Assembly: GCF_040096455.1 (NCBI RefSeq)
Contig: NZ_JBBMER010000004.1
Span: 124,001 to 188,000 of the forward strand
Length of the DNA stretch: 64,000 nucleotides
Source of the DNA: Lachnospira rogosae
GTDB lineage: Bacteria > Bacillota > Clostridia > Lachnospirales > Lachnospiraceae
Reading direction: 5' to 3'
In this document: positions 1-8,567 of the stretch, piece by piece
Position numbering within the stretch: the stretch's first letter is position 1
Layout of the letters: each line of letters starts with the position of its first letter
Translations under genes and position numbers: made by a program
The notes under the pieces: model-generated
What the model was told of the DNA's origin: nothing
The model's database searches: none
Seen by the model: the letters and a program-made list of their open reading frames with translations, nothing else

Positions 1-1
1 G

Positions 2-1066
2 GACAGAGCATGCACAGCAATATGGAAGCATATTATGAATGTTTCCAAGAAGGATTTAAAGAAGAATTATGATAATCTTAATGTATCATTTGACTTATGG
101 AAGGGTGAAAGTGATGCACAGCCATATATTAAAGATATGGTTGATAAGATGGTTGAAGATGGAATTGCCTATGAAAGCCAGGGAGCTACAGTAGTAGATA
201 TTGCAGAGCCAACAGATACTAAGGAACTTCCTCCTTGCATAGTAAGAAAGTCAGACGGTGCGGCACTTTATGCTACATCAGATCTTGCAACTATTGTTGA
301 GAGAGAGAAGTTATATAAGCCGGATACATACATTTATCTCGCTGATAAAAGACAGGAGCTTCATTTTACTCAGGTATTCAGAACAGCTAAGAAGGCTGGA
401 ATTGTAAGACCAGATGCAGATATGAGATTTGTTGGTTTTGGTACTATGAATGGAAAGGATGGCAAGCCATTTAAGACACGTTCAGGTGGTGTTATGCGTC
501 TTGAACATCTTATATCTGATATTAATGAAGTTATTCTTAATAAGATTAAAGAGAACCGTTCAATGACGGATGAAGAAGCTGATAATATATCTAAGATTGT
601 GGGTCTTGCTGCACTTAAGTATGGTGATTTATCTAATCAGGCATCTAAAGATTATGTATTTGATGTAGATAGATTTGCTTCATTTGAAGGTAATACAGGT
701 CCTTATATTTTGTATACAATAGTAAGAATAAAGTCTATTCTTGCAAAGTATAAGGAAACAGGCGTAAGTGTTGGTGATCTTACAATACTGCCTTCAAAAG
801 AACAGTCAGAGAAGGCTTTATCACTTGCACTTATTAAGTTCTCAGATGTTATAGATGGAGCATACAAGGATAATGCACCTCACAAGATATGCCAGTATAT
901 ATATGAGGTTTCTAACTCATTTAACGGATTTTATCATAACACAAAGATTCTTGCAGAAGAGGATAAGAAACAGCAGGAAAGCTATATTGCATTAATCACA
1001 CTTACTAAAGAGATACTTGAAACTTGTATTGATTTATTAGGTATACAGTGTCCTGACAGAATGTAG
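2..1066 (+). CDS. argS: Arginyl-tRNA synthetase, C-terminal part (5' end outside window)
   Basis: Class I aminoacyl-tRNA synthetase that charges tRNA-Arg with arginine in the cytoplasm. The reading frame is open from base 2, so the gene enters from the left; an internal Met at 35 is not the start. Visible features are the stretch around WKGESDAQPYIKDM, the conserved YATSDLATI and YLADKRQELHF segments of the catalytic core, FKTRSGG in the KMSKS-loop position, and an all-alpha DALR-type anticodon-binding end (NTGPYILYTIVRI onward). The HIGH motif lies outside the window. It is followed 16 bp later by a glycosyltransferase on the same strand. The family call is confident; full length cannot be judged. 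Confidence 0.95.
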   Translation, partial: DRACTAIWKHIMNVSKKDLKKNYDNLNVSFDLWKGESDAQPYIKDMVDKMVEDGIAYESQGATVVDIAEPTDTKELPPCIVRKSDGAALYATSDLATIVEREKLYKPDTYIYLADKRQELHFTQVFRTAKKAGIVRPDADMRFVGFGTMNGKDGKPFKTRSGGVMRLEHLISDINEVILNKIKENRSMTDEEADNISKIVGLAALKYGDLSNQASKDYVFDVDRFASFEGNTGPYILYTIVRIKSILAKYKETGVSVGDLTILPSKEQSEKALSLALIKFSDVIDGAYKDNAPHKICQYIYEVSNSFNGFYHNTKILAEEDKKQQESYIALITLTKEILETCIDLLGIQCPDRM

Positions 1067-1082
1067 AGATTGGAGATATTAT

Positions 1083-2102
1083 ATGAAGTTATTATCATTT
1101 GCAATTCCATGTTATAATTCAGCAGCATATATGGAAAAATGTATCAAATCATGCCTTGCAGGTGGTGACGATGTAGAGATAATAATTGTTGATGATGGTT
1201 CAACAAAAGATGATACATTAAAGATTGCCAAGGAATATGAAGCAAAATATCCTAACATAGTCAAGGCTGTACATCAGGAGAATGGTGGACATGGGCAGGC
1301 TGTTAATACAGGTCTTGCCAATGCCACAGGGATGTTCTTTAAGGTTGTAGACAGCGATGACTGGGTTGATGTTAAAAGCTATAAGAAGATATTAACTAAG
1401 CTTAAGAACTTTGTTGAGGAAGATGACCTCCCAGATATGCTTATTGCGAATTATGTATATGAAAAGGTTGGTGCTAAGAGAAAGAAAGTCATTCACTATG
1501 AGAATGCACTTCCAGTTGACAGAATGTTTGGATGGGATGAGATGGGACATTTCAAGGTAGACCAGTATATTCTTATGCACTCAGTAATATACAGAACACA
1601 GCTTATAAAGGAATTCGGTCTGAAGCTTCCTGAGCATACATTTTATGTAGATAATATATTTGTATTTGAGCCATTGCCGGTTGTTCAGAAAATGTACTAT
1701 ATGAATGTTAATTTCTACAGATATTTTATTGGAAGGGAAGACCAGTCAGTTAATGAAACAGTTATGATTTCAAGAATTGACCAGCAGTTAAGAGTTACAA
1801 GACGTCTTATAGATTCATATCTTGGCAATAAGCCTGTCAATGAAAGATGCAGAAAGTATATGGTGACATATCTTAGAATTATGATGGAAGTATCATCAAT
1901 ATTTCTGATTATATCAGGCACAGATGAGAACCTTGTTAAGAAAAAGGAACTTTGGAAATATGTTAAGGATTCAGATTCCAAGCTCTATAAAGAGTTAAGA
2001 TACAGCATACTTGGCAATACAGTTAATCTTCCGGGCAAAGTCGGCAGAGGAATATCTAAGACTGGTTATAAAGTAATGAATAAACTTATTGGATTTAATT
2101 AA
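1083..2102 (+). CDS. Family 2 glycosyltransferase
   Basis: GT-A fold inverting glycosyltransferase of 339 aa, expected to transfer a sugar from a nucleotide-sugar at the inner face of the membrane. The N-terminus SFAIPCYNSAAYMEKC, the nucleotide-binding IIIVDDGSTKDDT and the metal-binding VVDSDDWVD (DxD-like) are classic GT2 landmarks within the first 110 residues. There is no clear membrane-spanning segment. The C-terminal third is helical and not recognised. The acceptor cannot be deduced; the neighbours (argS, kduD) give no polysaccharide cluster context. An SD-like GGAGATATT precedes the ATG. Confidence 0.85.
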   Translation: MKLLSFAIPCYNSAAYMEKCIKSCLAGGDDVEIIIVDDGSTKDDTLKIAKEYEAKYPNIVKAVHQENGGHGQAVNTGLANATGMFFKVVDSDDWVDVKSYKKILTKLKNFVEEDDLPDMLIANYVYEKVGAKRKKVIHYENALPVDRMFGWDEMGHFKVDQYILMHSVIYRTQLIKEFGLKLPEHTFYVDNIFVFEPLPVVQKMYYMNVNFYRYFIGREDQSVNETVMISRIDQQLRVTRRLIDSYLGNKPVNERCRKYMVTYLRIMMEVSSIFLIISGTDENLVKKKELWKYVKDSDSKLYKELRYSILGNTVNLPGKVGRGISKTGYKVMNKLIGFN

Positions 2103-2131
2103 AATGGCGTGTGCAGAAATGAGGGAATACT

Positions 2132-2893
2132 ATGATATTAGATTTGTTTAAACTTGACGGAAAAGTAGCAGTTGTCACAGGTGCTAACACAGGTCTAGGA
2201 CAGGGAATGGCAGTAGCTTTAGCTCAGGCAGGAGCTAAGGTTCTTGGCGTTGCAAGACGTTCCTGCGAAGATACTAAGAATAAGATAGAAGCAGATGGCG
2301 GCGTGTTCGCAGAGGTTATAGCTGACCTTTCAGATATGGCTTCAATAGATGTAGTTATGAAAGCAGCAATTGATACATATGGCAGAGTGGATATTCTTGT
2401 TAATAATGCGGGAATTATTAAAAGACAGGATGCAATTGAATTCACAGAGGAGAATTGGGATTCGGTAATTCAGGTTAATCAGAAAATGGTATTCTTCTTA
2501 AGTCAGGCATTTGCTAAGCAGCTTATGAAGCAGGGAGAAGGCGGAAAGATAATTAATGTATGCTCAATGCTTTCATATCAGGGTGGAATAAGAGTTCCGT
2601 CATACACAGCAAGCAAGAGTGCAATTATAGGCTTAACAAGAGCGTTAGCCAATGAATGGGCAAAGTATAACATTAATGTAAATGGAATTGCGCCAGGATA
2701 TATGGCAACTAATAACACAGCACAGTTAAGAGATGATGCCGACAGAAGCGAAGCTATTCTTGACAGAATTCCAGCAGGCAGATGGGGCACACCACAAGAT
2801 ATGGAAGGTGCAGTAATATACCTTGCATCTAAAGCCTCAGACTACGTCAACGGCTTTACCCTGGCAGTAGACGGCGGCTGGTTGGCAAGATAA
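2132..2893 (+). CDS. kduD: SDR oxidoreductase, 2-dehydro-3-deoxy-D-gluconate 5-dehydrogenase (KduD-type)
   Basis: Short-chain dehydrogenase of 253 aa. The Rossmann motif TGANTGLGQG lies near residue 17, NNAG follows, and the catalytic Ser and YTASK lie near residues 150-165. The N-terminus (ILDLFKLDGKVAVVTG) and the C-terminus (VNGFTLAVDGGWLAR) match KduD enzymes, which interconvert 2,5-diketo-3-deoxygluconate and KDG in pectin/uronate breakdown. No other kdu/kdg genes are visible here, so the pathway context is inferred from the family. The start follows GAAATGAGGGAATACT, an SD of the AATGRGG type. A hairpin terminator follows the stop. A related gluconate dehydrogenase is the main alternative. 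Confidence 0.8.
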   Translation: MILDLFKLDGKVAVVTGANTGLGQGMAVALAQAGAKVLGVARRSCEDTKNKIEADGGVFAEVIADLSDMASIDVVMKAAIDTYGRVDILVNNAGIIKRQDAIEFTEENWDSVIQVNQKMVFFLSQAFAKQLMKQGEGGKIINVCSMLSYQGGIRVPSYTASKSAIIGLTRALANEWAKYNINVNGIAPGYMATNNTAQLRDDADRSEAILDRIPAGRWGTPQDMEGAVIYLASKASDYVNGFTLAVDGGWLAR

Positions 2894-2945
2894 AACAAGA
2901 GGTTAGACTTATAGGAAAAAGTGTTGATAGAAAGCACAACTTATA

Positions 2946-2995
2946 AAAACAGGCAGACTTTAACGAAGTTTAGATGTTAAAGCCTGCCTGTTTTC
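2946..2995 (+). terminator. Rho-independent terminator after kduD
   Basis: AAAACAGGCAG-ACTTTAAC pairs with GTTAAAG-CCTGCCTGTTTT with one internal mismatch and a short loop. The arm ends in a T run and the flank is A-rich, so it could act in both directions. Confidence 0.8.
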
Positions 2996-3301
2996 TCATA
3001 ATTAAACATATTTAATCTGTGTCTACATTTATAAATTTTGTGTAAGCACATCTTCTTTTATATTATAACATAAACAATACGATAACTATTCAGTGTTCGC
3101 ACAATTTTCCTGATTACATTTTATATTCTGCAATTCAGCCATACCCCAGTTGTGTAGCTTTACTATATTGCAAGCTGGGTGCTTTTGCAGCCGTCGGCAT
3201 TTAGCGGCTGTATTTTAGCCGCTTACGTGTCCGCTACGGCTACAAGCAGCGAGAGCGTGCCCAGCGGTAATATAGTAAAACTACACAACGTCCGTATGAG
3301 C
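2996..3301. other. Gene-free stretch; holds structured element copy 1
   Basis: Between the kduD terminator and the stop of the reverse-strand gene at 3302 I see no convincing coding sequence. Bases 2996-3140 are plain A/T-rich sequence. Bases 3144-3296 hold the structured element described separately. The 103-aa frame at 3179-3490 crosses this element and the opposite gene and is judged spurious. Confidence 0.6.
3144..3296 (+). repeat. Structured dispersed element, copy 1 (RNA-like, unknown family)
   Basis: About 150 nt with a nested fold. The basal helix P1 (3149-3169 with 3269-3289) has 20 of 21 positions paired. A P2 helix uses GCTGGGT and GCCCAGC. A hairpin AGCGGCT/AGCCGCT is flanked by TTAG...CTTA-type bases. 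A hairpin CGCTAC/GCAGCG has a loop (ACGGCTAC) complementary to upstream GCAGCCGT, a likely pseudoknot. The 3' end reads AACGTCCG. Two more copies occur at 12989 and 58905 with the same order of parts. Function is unknown; see findings. Confidence 0.7.
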
Positions 3302-3826
3302 CTAGTACACTATCCTGCACTTATTTCTATCTACATGCTCCATAATAAATCCGCCCACATTCTTCTTGATATTCTCAGGCATATCATTACTATTAAGCAT
3401 TACAACCATTTGCTTCCCATTAAACAACATATAATATCCATATTTGAAATATACAGTTGTGAATTGTTCCCATTCGTAAGTATATATTAAATTATGGTCT
3501 GGGATATCAGCAAGTATCGCGTTATCCATTAATGTTATTGTGCAGGGAGCATCTTCTGATGAATCTCTGTGCTTCAAGTGGTAATTAACGCTTGATTTGA
3601 ACTGGAATGCAAATATGTATATAGGATAGAACCAGCATATTGCATATATAATTAATAAAAATGTGTTGTATCTGCCAGAGGCAAGCATAATTATTGAGAT
3701 AACGGCAGGAACCCACGAAAGTATAAGTTCGACAGGGTTTCTTAAAAATCTGTTCCAGAATACAATCTTTTTGTAATCATTGCCTGAAGCTTTCAGGGTA
3801 GTATTATATTTGTAAATATTATCCAT
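3302..3826 (-). CDS. YcxB-like membrane protein
   Basis: A 174-aa protein with two hydrophobic segments at about residues 35-50 and 55-75 (LILSWVPAVISIIMLA, FLLIIYAICWFYPIYIF), then a soluble beta-rich domain. The latter (TYEWEQFTTVYFKYGYYMLF...VVMLNSNDM) resembles the YcxB-type C-terminal domain seen in small Gram-positive membrane proteins of unknown role. It stands alone on the reverse strand between the kduD terminator and the divergent c-di-GMP gene. The start is preceded on its strand by AACAGGAGAATTT. Family assignment is by eye; no function is claimed. Confidence 0.6.
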   Translation of the reverse strand: MDNIYKYNTTLKASGNDYKKIVFWNRFLRNPVELILSWVPAVISIIMLASGRYNTFLLIIYAICWFYPIYIFAFQFKSSVNYHLKHRDSSEDAPCTITLMDNAILADIPDHNLIYTYEWEQFTTVYFKYGYYMLFNGKQMVVMLNSNDMPENIKKNVGGFIMEHVDRNKCRIVY

Positions 3827-4025
3827 AAATTCTCCTGTTCTTACATAGTAATGTGCTGCAATATTTTAATTAAGTGTTCTGCATACACCAGTTGGAAAAC
3901 ACTTGCAGAATGAGTTTATAAAATCTGCATAAAAACATAATATTCATAATATCACGCATAGTTTAATAAAACAATTAAAAATTGAATTTCATTTCGTATG
4001 TAATTTAAAAAATATATAAAAACAG

Positions 4026-4054
4026 TTCCCAAACTGGTATAAATATTATATAAT
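4026..4054 (+). promoter_or_regulatory. Putative promoter for the GGDEF-EAL/pyr operon
   Basis: TATAAT at 4049-4054 lies 17 bp after a weak -35-like TTCCCA at 4026-4031 and about 34 bp before the TTG start of the GGDEF-EAL gene. The -10 match is perfect and the -35 match poor. Confidence 0.5.
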
Positions 4055-4087
4055 TAGTCTATGTAAAACATTCTGGAGGCAGGAGTT

Positions 4088-6214
4088 TTGGGAGAGACTA
4101 ATAAGAAGTTTGAAGTGTTGTCAGAATTGATAGAAAGCCTTGAGTCAAGAGATACATTTCAGCATACAGTAGAACTAATATTACATAAGACTATAGCATA
4201 CATTAATGCTGATTGTATTGCATTGCTTCAGAAGGGTTCAGATGATGAATGGACAGTAATTGCATCTGAGGGTGAATGTATAGAGGAAGCTAAGAAATGC
4301 GATGTTATGGCACTGAATGGTGAGAACAGCATAAGCGTTCCTATTAGGATTAATGACATAGATGCTATGCATTTTGTCATATATGATAAGAACAATATAA
4401 AGCTATGGTCCGATAATGAGGACAATATGCATTTTATATATGATGTTACAGGTATTATTCAGAGTATTGCCCAGATGAGAGTAACTAATAATTCACTGCT
4501 CTCATCATATGAAGTCTTAAAGGATATTCTTAATAACATAGGTTCAGGTATTATTGTATGTGATACTGCTACAGGCAATATTCTGTTTGAGAATAAGGTG
4601 GCGGCTGAGTCGAAGGAGATTAAAGATACAATAAAAGAATGTATGCAGGATATTCTTGTACCGGCAGAAGAAGATGTAGAGAAGACCCTTGAAGAATATA
4701 TTAATAATGCTGAGGGCAATAATATTGATGGATATTATGATTTTTCTGATTATACAAGAGAATACATAAGACCTGTGGAGAAGTATAATGCTGAGTCAGG
4801 TCTGTGGTTTGAAGTAAGATTTACCAAGCTTATATGGATAGATGCAAGTGAGGTGATTGTATGTACAGCTTCTGATATAACACAGAAGAAAAAGAATCAG
4901 CAGAAGATTGAATTTCAGGCACATAACGATTTCCTTACCGGTCTTTATAATCGTATGAAGTGTGAGTCAGACTTAAAGACTATAATTAACGAAGCTATAA
5001 GAGATGGTGTTAAGGGGGCGGTTTTGTTTATCGACCTTGATGATTTCAAGCACATTAATGATGGCCTTGGACACCAGTATGGAGATATTCTTTTACAGCA
5101 GATTGCGGCAGGACTTCAGAGTATAGTAGGTCTTAGAGGCAGATGTTACAGAATGGGTGGTGACGAATTTGTTGCCATAGTAATGCCTGATATGTTCCTT
5201 GAATTAGAGAGAATTGCCAATAAGGTTAAAGAGATATTTAACAAACCGTGGTATCTTATGGAGACAGAATATTTCTGTACTATGAGTATGGGTATTGCGG
5301 TATTTCCAGATGACAGCAAAGATGTACACGAGATTATCAGAATGGCTGATATAGCAATGTATGAGTCTAAGAAGAATGGTAAGAATGGATATTCTTTTTA
5401 TGATGTGTGCAACAAACAGAATTCTGTAAGACGCCTTGATATTGAAAATAATATGCGGCAGGCTGTTGCGACAGGAATTGATGAATTCGTTGTATTCTAC
5501 CAGCCTGTAGTTGATATTAACACAGAGGAATGTGCATCGTGCGAAGCACTGGTAAGATGGGACAGTAAGTCGCTTGGATTTATGGGTCCGGGTGATTTTA
5601 TTCCGCTTGCTGAATATCTTGGACTTATAACTTCAATTGGTGATTATGTTCTTGAGGAAGCCTGCAGACAGTGCAGATACTGGAATGAACATGGTATGCC
5701 GGATTTCCATATCAATGTTAATCTGTCGGTTGTCCAGCTTCTTCAGAAAGATATAGTAGATACAGTAGCTAAAGTGCTTAAGAAGACAGGAGTTAATCCT
5801 AGGAATATCGTGCTGGAGATTACAGAGAGCTTTGCTATTAATGATATAGACAGGGTTCTTAATATAATTAATGGCATAAGGGAATTAGGACCAAAGATAG
5901 CTCTTGATGATTTCGGTACAGGATATTCATCACTTAACTACATTAAACAGCTTCCTTTTGATATTATTAAAGTTGACAAGACATTTATTGATGATATAAC
6001 GGAAGATGAGTATGCACAGGCATTCATTAAGCTTATAGTTGAATTGTCTGCTACTATAGGAACTAAGATAGTTGTAGAAGGTGTTGAGGATAAGAGCCAG
6101 TTGGATATATTAAGAGAGCTGGGTGTTGACTTCATACAGGGATACTATTATGGTAAACCTGAACCTGATTACGAGTTTGAAAGATTAAATTTTAAGGGGA
6201 GGATTAATATATGA
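4088..6214 (+). CDS. GAF/PAS-GGDEF-EAL c-di-GMP turnover protein
   Basis: A 708-aa cytoplasmic signalling protein. Residues about 15-140 look GAF-like, about 150-285 PAS-like, about 290-450 GGDEF and about 465-700 EAL. The cyclase signature is intact (RMGGDEFVAIV), with no RxxD inhibitory site just upstream (the bases encode RGRC). EAL-domain catalytic motifs are also present: CEALVRW, NVNLSVVQL, LEITES, LDDFGTGYSSL, IIKVDKTFID, VVEGVED and IQGYYYGKP. Both synthesis and hydrolysis of c-di-GMP are therefore possible. The start is a TTG, 8 nt after GGAGG; no better ATG lies nearby. The stop overlaps the pyrC start (ATGA), implying translational coupling with pyrimidine genes. The ligand of the sensory domains is unknown. 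Confidence 0.9.
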   Translation: MGETNKKFEVLSELIESLESRDTFQHTVELILHKTIAYINADCIALLQKGSDDEWTVIASEGECIEEAKKCDVMALNGENSISVPIRINDIDAMHFVIYDKNNIKLWSDNEDNMHFIYDVTGIIQSIAQMRVTNNSLLSSYEVLKDILNNIGSGIIVCDTATGNILFENKVAAESKEIKDTIKECMQDILVPAEEDVEKTLEEYINNAEGNNIDGYYDFSDYTREYIRPVEKYNAESGLWFEVRFTKLIWIDASEVIVCTASDITQKKKNQQKIEFQAHNDFLTGLYNRMKCESDLKTIINEAIRDGVKGAVLFIDLDDFKHINDGLGHQYGDILLQQIAAGLQSIVGLRGRCYRMGGDEFVAIVMPDMFLELERIANKVKEIFNKPWYLMETEYFCTMSMGIAVFPDDSKDVHEIIRMADIAMYESKKNGKNGYSFYDVCNKQNSVRRLDIENNMRQAVATGIDEFVVFYQPVVDINTEECASCEALVRWDSKSLGFMGPGDFIPLAEYLGLITSIGDYVLEEACRQCRYWNEHGMPDFHINVNLSVVQLLQKDIVDTVAKVLKKTGVNPRNIVLEITESFAINDIDRVLNIINGIRELGPKIALDDFGTGYSSLNYIKQLPFDIIKVDKTFIDDITEDEYAQAFIKLIVELSATIGTKIVVEGVEDKSQLDILRELGVDFIQGYYYGKPEPDYEFERLNFKGRINI

Positions 6215-7530
6215 GAATGTTGATTAAGAACGGAAGAGTTATTGACCCTGCAAGTAACACTGATGACATTAGGGATATTCTTGTTGAAGATGGGGTTATA
6301 GCAGAAGTGGCAAAGGATATTGACAAGGCAGCAGATACAGTTATTGATGCTAAGGGCTGTATGGTTATGCCAGGACTTGTGGATTTACATGTACATTTCA
6401 GAGAACCAGGCTTTGAACATAAGGAAACAATAAGAACTGGTGCAAGAGCTGCGGCAAGAGGTGGATTTACAACAGTGTGTCCAATGCCTAATACTAAGCC
6501 TGCAATTGACAGCGTTGAGATGGTTGAATACATAAAGAATAAGTCAGAAGAAGTAACAGATATTAATATTCTTCCTATAGCAGCTATGACAGCAGGTCAG
6601 GACGGAGAGTATATAACTGATTATGAGAGGCTTTATGAGGAAGGAGCTGTAGCAGTAAGCGAGGATGGGAAGTCTGTTATGAATGCTAGAGTAGCAAGAC
6701 AGGCTATGAGGCTTGCGGCAGAAGTAGGAATACCGGTATTTGCACATTGTGAAGATAAGGATCTTGCAGCAAGGGGAGTTATGAATGCCGGCAATAAAGC
6801 AAGAGAACTTGGATTTTACGGAATTATGAATTCTGTAGAAGATATTATGGTGGCAAGAGATTTACTCCTTGCTAAGAATACGGGTGCCAAGCTTCATATA
6901 TGCCATGTTTCAACAGAGGACAGCGTAAGAATGATAGCGGCAGCCAAGAAAGAAGGTCTTGATGTTACAGCAGAGGTAACGCCACACCATTTAACACTTA
7001 CAGAAGATGATATTAATGAAGATGATGCTAACTACAAGGTTAATCCGCCATTAAGAACTAATAAGGATAAAGATATGCTTATTAAGGGCCTTAAGGACGG
7101 AACAATAGACATAATTGCAACAGACCACGCACCACATCATCTTACAGAGAAAGACAGAGGTTTTGTAGAAGCACCATTTGGAATATCAGGTCTTGAAACA
7201 GCTGTTGCTATTATAATGACAGATCTTGTTAAGAAAAATGTTATTACACCTCTTGAGATGGCAGATAAGATGAGTTATACACCTGCTAAGATTATCGGTA
7301 TAGACAAGGGAACACTTCTTGTTGGCAAGACTGCTGATATTACTATAATTGATCCGGATGCAGAGTATGTTATAGACAGTAAGACATTTGCTTCAAGAGG
7401 CAAGAACACTCCATTTAACGGCAAGAAGGTAAGTGGTGAGATTAAGTATACAATAGCTGGTGGTAAGATTGTATATTCTAATATCAACGGAACAGAAGTT
7501 ATTATTGATAAAGATGTTCCAAAGTTGTAA
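6211..7530 (+). CDS. pyrC: Dihydroorotase, first copy
   Basis: Class I dihydroorotase, 439 aa, which cyclises carbamoyl-aspartate to dihydroorotate in de novo pyrimidine synthesis. Metal and substrate motifs are intact: HVHFREPG, CPMPNTKP, the FAHCED region, ICHVSTED, TAEVTPHHL and IATDHAPHH. Its ATG overlaps the stop of the GGDEF-EAL gene by 4 nt. The SD AGGGGAGG sits inside the upstream coding end. pyrF follows after 37 bp. A second dihydroorotase lies 1 kb downstream in the same run, and the two share a nearly identical 51-bp patch despite otherwise divergent sequence. Confidence 0.93.
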   Translation: MRMLIKNGRVIDPASNTDDIRDILVEDGVIAEVAKDIDKAADTVIDAKGCMVMPGLVDLHVHFREPGFEHKETIRTGARAAARGGFTTVCPMPNTKPAIDSVEMVEYIKNKSEEVTDINILPIAAMTAGQDGEYITDYERLYEEGAVAVSEDGKSVMNARVARQAMRLAAEVGIPVFAHCEDKDLAARGVMNAGNKARELGFYGIMNSVEDIMVARDLLLAKNTGAKLHICHVSTEDSVRMIAAAKKEGLDVTAEVTPHHLTLTEDDINEDDANYKVNPPLRTNKDKDMLIKGLKDGTIDIIATDHAPHHLTEKDRGFVEAPFGISGLETAVAIIMTDLVKKNVITPLEMADKMSYTPAKIIGIDKGTLLVGKTADITIIDPDAEYVIDSKTFASRGKNTPFNGKKVSGEIKYTIAGGKIVYSNINGTEVIIDKDVPKL

Positions 7531-7567
7531 TATAAGATAGATTAATTGATATGTAAGGAGAATATAG

Positions 7568-8491
7568 ATGATTAACAAATTAGTTGACAAAATCGTTAAG
7601 ACAAATGCACCTGTAGTTGTAGGCTTAGATCCTATGATGAAGTATATTCCAGAGCATGTTCAAAAGGAAGCTTTTGAGCAGTATGGAGAAACTCTTGAAG
7701 GTGCGGCAGAAGCTATCTGGCAGTATAATAAGGCAATCATTGATAATATATATGATATTGTACCAGCAGTTAAGCCACAGATTGCTATGTATGAGCAGTT
7801 CGGTATTGAAGGACTTAAGGTGTTTAAGAAGACTGTTGATTATTGTCACGAGAAGGATATGGTTGTAATCGGTGATGTTAAGAGAGGCGATATAGGTTCA
7901 ACATCTGAGGCTTATGCAGTAGCACATCTTGGAAAGGTTAAAGTTGGTTCTAAGCTTTTAACACCATTTGATGAAGATTTTGCAACAGTTAATCCATATC
8001 TTGGTTCTGACGGAATTAATCCATTTATTAAGGTATGCAATGAGGAAGACAAAGGTATATTTATCCTTGTAAAGACTTCTAATCCTTCAAGTGGAGAATT
8101 TCAGGATCAGCTTATAGACGGCAAGCCATTATATGAGCATGTAGGTGCTAAGGTTAATGAATGGGGAAGACAGTGTATGGGCGATACTTATAGTAATGTA
8201 GGTGCGGTAGTTGGTGCTACATATCCAGAGATGGGTAAGGTATTAAGAAAGGTTATGCCAAAGGCTTATATCCTTGTTCCTGGTTATGGGGCACAGGGTG
8301 GCAAGGCTGAAGACCTTACAGCTTTCTTTAACCCAGACGGACTTGGCGCGATAGTTAATAGTTCAAGAGGAATTATAGCTGCATATGCTAAAGATGAGTA
8401 TGCTAAGTTTGGAGCTAAGAATTTCGGTGAAGCTTCAAGACAGGCAGCTCTTGATATGATTGCAGATATTAATGGAGCACTTGGAAAGTAA
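7568..8491 (+). CDS. pyrF: Orotidine 5'-phosphate decarboxylase, long type
   Basis: Catalyses the last step to UMP. 307 aa, the long subfamily found in many clostridia and actinobacteria. The catalytic Lys/Asp cluster DVKRGDIGSTSEAYA lies near residue 100, and GLDPMMKYIP near the start and LVPGYGAQGG near residue 240 contact substrate and phosphate. It sits in the pyr run between two dihydroorotases, with SD TAAGGAGAATATAG before the ATG. A hairpin with a short T run follows, which may reduce expression of the downstream pyr genes. Confidence 0.95.
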   Translation: MINKLVDKIVKTNAPVVVGLDPMMKYIPEHVQKEAFEQYGETLEGAAEAIWQYNKAIIDNIYDIVPAVKPQIAMYEQFGIEGLKVFKKTVDYCHEKDMVVIGDVKRGDIGSTSEAYAVAHLGKVKVGSKLLTPFDEDFATVNPYLGSDGINPFIKVCNEEDKGIFILVKTSNPSSGEFQDQLIDGKPLYEHVGAKVNEWGRQCMGDTYSNVGAVVGATYPEMGKVLRKVMPKAYILVPGYGAQGGKAEDLTAFFNPDGLGAIVNSSRGIIAAYAKDEYAKFGAKNFGEASRQAALDMIADINGALGK

Positions 8492-8506
8492 ATAATTATT
8501 ATAATA

Positions 8507-8549
8507 AGCGGCAGTACCACTCAGCAACAGACTGGTAATGCCGCTTTTA
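8507..8549 (+). terminator. Intra-operon hairpin between pyrF and second pyrC
   Basis: AGCGGCA-g-TACCA pairs with TGGTA-a-TGCCGCT, followed by TTTTAT. It looks like a weak terminator or attenuator placed 18 bp before the next start codon. Confidence 0.6.
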
Positions 8550-8567
8550 TAAAGAATGGAGATAATA

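Noticed and set aside
3179..3490. A 103-aa forward ORF
   Set aside because: It crosses the structured element and runs antisense over the YcxB-like gene; composition is not protein-like and there is no RBS.
3900..3925. A possible sigma-54 site (TGGAAAACACTTGCA)
   Set aside because: The GG-to-GC distance is 9 instead of 10 nt and the conserved C of TGGCAC is missing; no sigma-54 activator gene is nearby.
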